Shown: one piece after another, positions 47,484 to 49,912 of the stretch | Layout: each line of letters begins with the position of its first letter | Numbering within the stretch: the first letter of the stretch is position 1 | Assembly (NCBI GenBank): GCA_009930115.1 | Contig: RZYY01000007.1 | Span: 1-49,912 of the forward strand | DNA from: Sphingobacteriia bacterium | Lineage (GTDB): Bacteria; Bacteroidota; Bacteroidia; Bacteroidales; 4484-276 | Length of the DNA: 49,912 nucleotides | Direction of reading: 5' to 3' | The notes under the pieces: generated by a model | Told to the model about the DNA's origin: nothing | The model's database searches: none | Seen by the model: the letters and a program-made list of their open reading frames with translations, nothing else | Translations under genes and position numbers: made by a program

Positions 47484-47765
47484 ATGTTTAAAACTAATGA
47501 GTATTTCAATGGCAGGGTTGTATCAATCGCTTACCAAACACCCGAGGGTCCTGCAACAATTGGAGTTATGAGTCCGGGAGAATATGAATTTGGAACATCT
47601 ACCATCGAACATATGACCGTCATCTCCGGGATAATGAATGTGCTTTTACCAGGTGAAACACAATGGAAAAGTTATAAGGAGTTTGAAACCTTTATTGTTC
47701 CCAAAGATACAAAATTCAAAGTCAGACTGCAAACGGACACCGCTTACCGCTGCTTGTACAGATAA
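47484..47765 (+). CDS. ppnP: Pyrimidine/purine nucleoside phosphorylase PpnP (DUF1255)
   Basis: A 93-residue cupin that cleaves nucleosides with phosphate to give the base and (deoxy)ribose-1-phosphate. The whole protein matches the family: NEYFNGRVVSIAYQTPEGPATIGVMSPGEYEFGTSTIEHMTVISGIMNVLLPGE, then FIVPKDTKFKVRLQTDTAYRCLYR. Length is exactly that of E. coli YaiE/PpnP. The start codon lies 5 nt after the AOR stop, so they are co-transcribed, and a strong terminator follows. The pairing with AOR is unusual; a simple cupin role other than nucleoside cleavage is possible. Confidence 0.93.
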   Translation: MFKTNEYFNGRVVSIAYQTPEGPATIGVMSPGEYEFGTSTIEHMTVISGIMNVLLPGETQWKSYKEFETFIVPKDTKFKVRLQTDTAYRCLYR

Positions 47766-47768
47766 ATC

Positions 47769-47793
47769 AAAGGGAGCTTCGGTTCCCTTTTTT
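47769..47793 (+). terminator. Rho-independent terminator of the AOR-ppnP operon
   Basis: AAAGGGAGC-TTCG-GTTCCCTTT followed by TTT: a stem of about 9 bp (one G-T pair) with a stable cUUCGg tetraloop, starting 3 nt after the ppnP stop. Confidence 0.92.
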
Positions 47794-47886
47794 ATTGGAT
47801 AAAAATTTTATCTGGCTTATTTAGGTTGAATTGGCTGTTGCAATCTTTTGCACATTACATTTTATTTCATTTCTCCCTTTAGTGAT

Positions 47887-47926
47887 ATCTGAGCAGATGC
47901 AGGTAGCTTTTTTACCTGTAATTTTG
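47887..47926 (+). promoter_or_regulatory. Candidate promoter with dyads upstream of the Crp-aspartase gene
   Basis: TAATTTTG (47919-47926) is an exact -7 match, 33 nt before the ATG. Directly upstream lies an inverted repeat TGCAGGTA (47898-47905) and TACCTGTA (47913-47920), 7 of 8 positions paired, spacer of seven nt; a second dyad ATCTG-AG-CAGAT lies at 47887-47898. They occupy the -33 zone and could bind a regulator. Confidence 0.42.
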
Positions 47927-47959
47927 TAAACTTTTTAAAATTTCCAGAACAAATAGAAT

Positions 47960-49810
47960 ATGGACAGAATGACAATTAGTGAAAAGTTCGTGTTGATCAA
48001 CAACATAGAGCTTTTCAGAGGATTAAGCCGTGAAGAAATAATGGTGATAGCCGAAGAATCAAAGGAAATGATTTATGAGCCTGGTGCTTATCTTTTTAGG
48101 GAAAATTCGCCCAGAAAACAAATTTTCCTCATCGCTGAAGGGAAGGTAAAACTTTTCAAAACCACTCCATACGGCGAAGAAAAACACATAACTTATTTCG
48201 GTCGTTATGATTTTCTCGGGGAAGGGTCGCTGCTTGAAGATGCACCACACTCTACAACCGCCCGCACTTGCGAGAAAAGTACAGTGCTGGTTATCGAAGG
48301 TGATTTATTCCGAAAATCAGCTTCCATTGCAGTAGTAACTTTATCAAATATTACCAAAGTGATTTCGAGGCGAATGCGGTATGCAAACGCACGTGCCATT
48401 AACTCCACTGCGCAGTATGAATCAGGTAAAACACGTCGTGAACATGATCTTCTTGGAGACAGAGATGTACCTTATGAATACTATTATGGCATTCAAACGC
48501 TCAGAGCACTCGAAAACTTTAACATCAGCGGGGTTACCCTCAACTTTTACCCCGATTTTATTGATTCTCTGGCAATAGTTAAAATGGCAGCCGCAAAAGC
48601 CAATCACGAACTTGGTTTACTAAATACTGAAATAGCAAATGCAATTATAAAAGCATGTCAGGAAATACTGGAGAATAAATACCATTCCCATTTTGTGGTA
48701 GATATGATTCAGGGCGGTGCAGGAACTTCCACCAACATGAATGCCAATGAAGTTATTGCCAATCGCGCACTGGAAATTATGGGGAAAAATCGTGGGGAAT
48801 ACCAGTACTGTCACCCAAACAATCATGTAAATCTTTCACAATCAACTAATGACGCATATCCGACAGCAATAAAAATAGCCCTGATTAAGGCAAACCAAAA
48901 ACTGGTTCATGTGATCAGAGAGATGATTGAGGCTTTACATAAAAAAGCACACGATTTTTCAGGTATAATAAAAATGGGGCGTACACAATTGCAGGATGCT
49001 GTGCCAATGACACTTGGCCAAACATTTGAAGCTTTTGCAGTAACCATGGAGGAAGAAATTCACAATCTGAACCGAACAGCTGCTTTATTTCTCGAAGTGA
49101 ACATGGGAGGTACTGCCATTGGAACCGGAATAAATGCCGATCCCAGATACAGCGCAAAAATTATCCCCTATCTTCGTGAAATTACCGGAACCGATATCCG
49201 CCTTGCACAAAACCTGGTAGAAGCTACACAGGACACAAGTGATTTTGTAACCTATTCAGGCTCTTTAAAAAGACTTGCTGTAAAACTTTCCAAAATATCC
49301 AACGATTTAAGACTTCTTTCATCAGGACCAAGAGCTGGTCTCAACGAAATCAACCTGCCTCCCATGCAGCCCGGATCTACGATCATGCCCGGAAAAGTTA
49401 ACCCTGTAATTCCTGAAGTAGTCAACCAAATTGCATTCAAAGTTATTGGAAATGACCTCACCGTTGCAATGGCAGCAGAAGCAGGCCAGCTTGAGTTGAA
49501 TGTGATGGAACCGGTCATCGTACAAAGCCTTTTCGAATCCATTGAAATGATTAAAAATGGTATGCAGGTCCTGACCAATCGTTGTATTACTGGTATTACA
49601 GCTAATGCAGTCCATTGCAGAGAAATGGTTCAAAACTCCATCGGACTGGTAACTGCTTTAAATCCTTTTATAGGTTATGAGGCTTCAACAAAAATTGCCC
49701 AGGAAGCTCTCCAAACCGGAAAAAGTGTGTATGACCTCGTGCTTGAAAAGAAATTGTTATCGAAAGACAAACTTGATCATATTCTCAAACCTGAGAATAT
49801 GATACAGTAA
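47960..49810 (+). CDS. aspA: Crp-like cyclic-nucleotide-binding-type domain fused to aspartate ammonia-lyase
   Basis: A 616-residue fusion in one uninterrupted frame. Residues of about 10-145 are a Crp/cNMP-type beta-roll (NIELFRGLSREEIMVIAEESKEMIYEPGAYLFRENSPRKQIFLIAEGKVKLFK), ending in the helix ITKVISRRMRYANARA; there is no DNA-binding helix-turn-helix. Its phosphate-binding cassette FLGEGSLLEDAPHSTTA (about 86-101) lacks the Arg that binds cAMP phosphate in Crp. Residues of about 158-616 are a whole aspartase, which reversibly turns aspartate into fumarate and ammonia: REHDLLGDRDVPYEYYYGIQTLRALENF, QGGAGTSTNMNANEVIAN, NLSQSTNDAYPTA, GRTQLQDAVPMTLGQ and the catalytic loop PGSTIMPGKVNPV (Ser473). 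The most direct reading is ligand control of aspartase. The gene stands alone with its own promoter. Confidence 0.95.
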   Translation: MDRMTISEKFVLINNIELFRGLSREEIMVIAEESKEMIYEPGAYLFRENSPRKQIFLIAEGKVKLFKTTPYGEEKHITYFGRYDFLGEGSLLEDAPHSTTARTCEKSTVLVIEGDLFRKSASIAVVTLSNITKVISRRMRYANARAINSTAQYESGKTRREHDLLGDRDVPYEYYYGIQTLRALENFNISGVTLNFYPDFIDSLAIVKMAAAKANHELGLLNTEIANAIIKACQEILENKYHSHFVVDMIQGGAGTSTNMNANEVIANRALEIMGKNRGEYQYCHPNNHVNLSQSTNDAYPTAIKIALIKANQKLVHVIREMIEALHKKAHDFSGIIKMGRTQLQDAVPMTLGQTFEAFAVTMEEEIHNLNRTAALFLEVNMGGTAIGTGINADPRYSAKIIPYLREITGTDIRLAQNLVEATQDTSDFVTYSGSLKRLAVKLSKISNDLRLLSSGPRAGLNEINLPPMQPGSTIMPGKVNPVIPEVVNQIAFKVIGNDLTVAMAAEAGQLELNVMEPVIVQSLFESIEMIKNGMQVLTNRCITGITANAVHCREMVQNSIGLVTALNPFIGYEASTKIAQEALQTGKSVYDLVLEKKLLSKDKLDHILKPENMIQ

Positions 49811-49912
49811 AACAGATTAGTGTTTTTTTAAGAAACAATTTTAAGAAGATTTTACTCGCCGAAAGTTGATTCCTGCAGCATAACTCTTTTGAAATAAGTG
49901 TTCAAAGCTATA

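Overview
The window is chromosomal DNA from an anaerobic member of the Bacteroidetes, most likely order Bacteroidales. Evidence: repeated TAnnTTTG -7 promoter boxes in front of genes (the primary sigma factor type of this phylum); secreted proteins with modules typical of the phylum (endonuclease I plus FN3, GT117/DUF2723, an OmpA-TPR lipoprotein, Tat-exported Gfo/Idh enzymes with a DUF1080 lipoprotein, C69 dipeptidase); and anaerobic-type enzymes (AOR-family tungsten/molybdenum oxidoreductase, HydE, aspartase). I see no prophage, IS element, CRISPR array, rRNA or toxin-antitoxin locus. It reads as a stable chromosome with several carbohydrate-active clusters.

Layout. 1-1.9 kb: two secreted modular proteins on the minus strand, the first cut by the window edge. 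2.3-9.0 kb: recJ, then a LysE exporter paired with a GH3-family acyl-amino-acid synthetase, a secreted hypothetical protein, rfbC and a lytic transglycosylase. 9.0-14 kb (minus): beta-mannosidase lipoprotein with an MFS sugar transporter, then hydE with no hydF or hydG nearby. 14.5-20.8 kb (plus): a tight six-gene operon of DoxX, three Gfo/Idh/MocA oxidoreductases (two Tat-exported), a Tat-exported TIM-barrel isomerase-like protein and a DUF1080 (3-keto-disaccharide hydrolase) lipoprotein, closed by a strong terminator. 21-24.8 kb: a very large GH2 beta-galactosidase with a lectin-like module inserted in its C-terminal domain. 25-31.4 kb: OmpA-TPR lipoprotein, SPOUT methyltransferase, GNAT, cutC, tRNA-Ala(GGC), lgt, dprA. 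31.5-42.6 kb: DUF2723 glycosyltransferase, C69 dipeptidase, GNAT-nitrilase fusion, O-antigen-ligase-like TPR protein and a WbpM/PglF-type epimerase-dehydratase. 43-49.8 kb: DHOD-like protein, trxB, an AOR-family oxidoreductase with ppnP, and finally a Crp-like domain fused to a complete aspartase.

How the genes work together. The 14.5-20.8 kb operon looks like a periplasmic route that breaks glycosides by oxidation at C3 followed by elimination or hydrolysis, rather than by ordinary hydrolysis; the nearby GH2 enzymes and sugar transporter would handle related glycans hydrolytically. The best candidates for unusual biology are the Crp-like/aspartase fusion, whose nucleotide-binding cassette lacks the usual arginine and whose promoter carries a dyad; the DoxX-linked oxidative glycoside operon; the AOR-ppnP operon with a dyad over its promoter; and the GH3-LysE pair. 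All functional calls rest on reading motifs and family resemblance by eye; no database search was possible.
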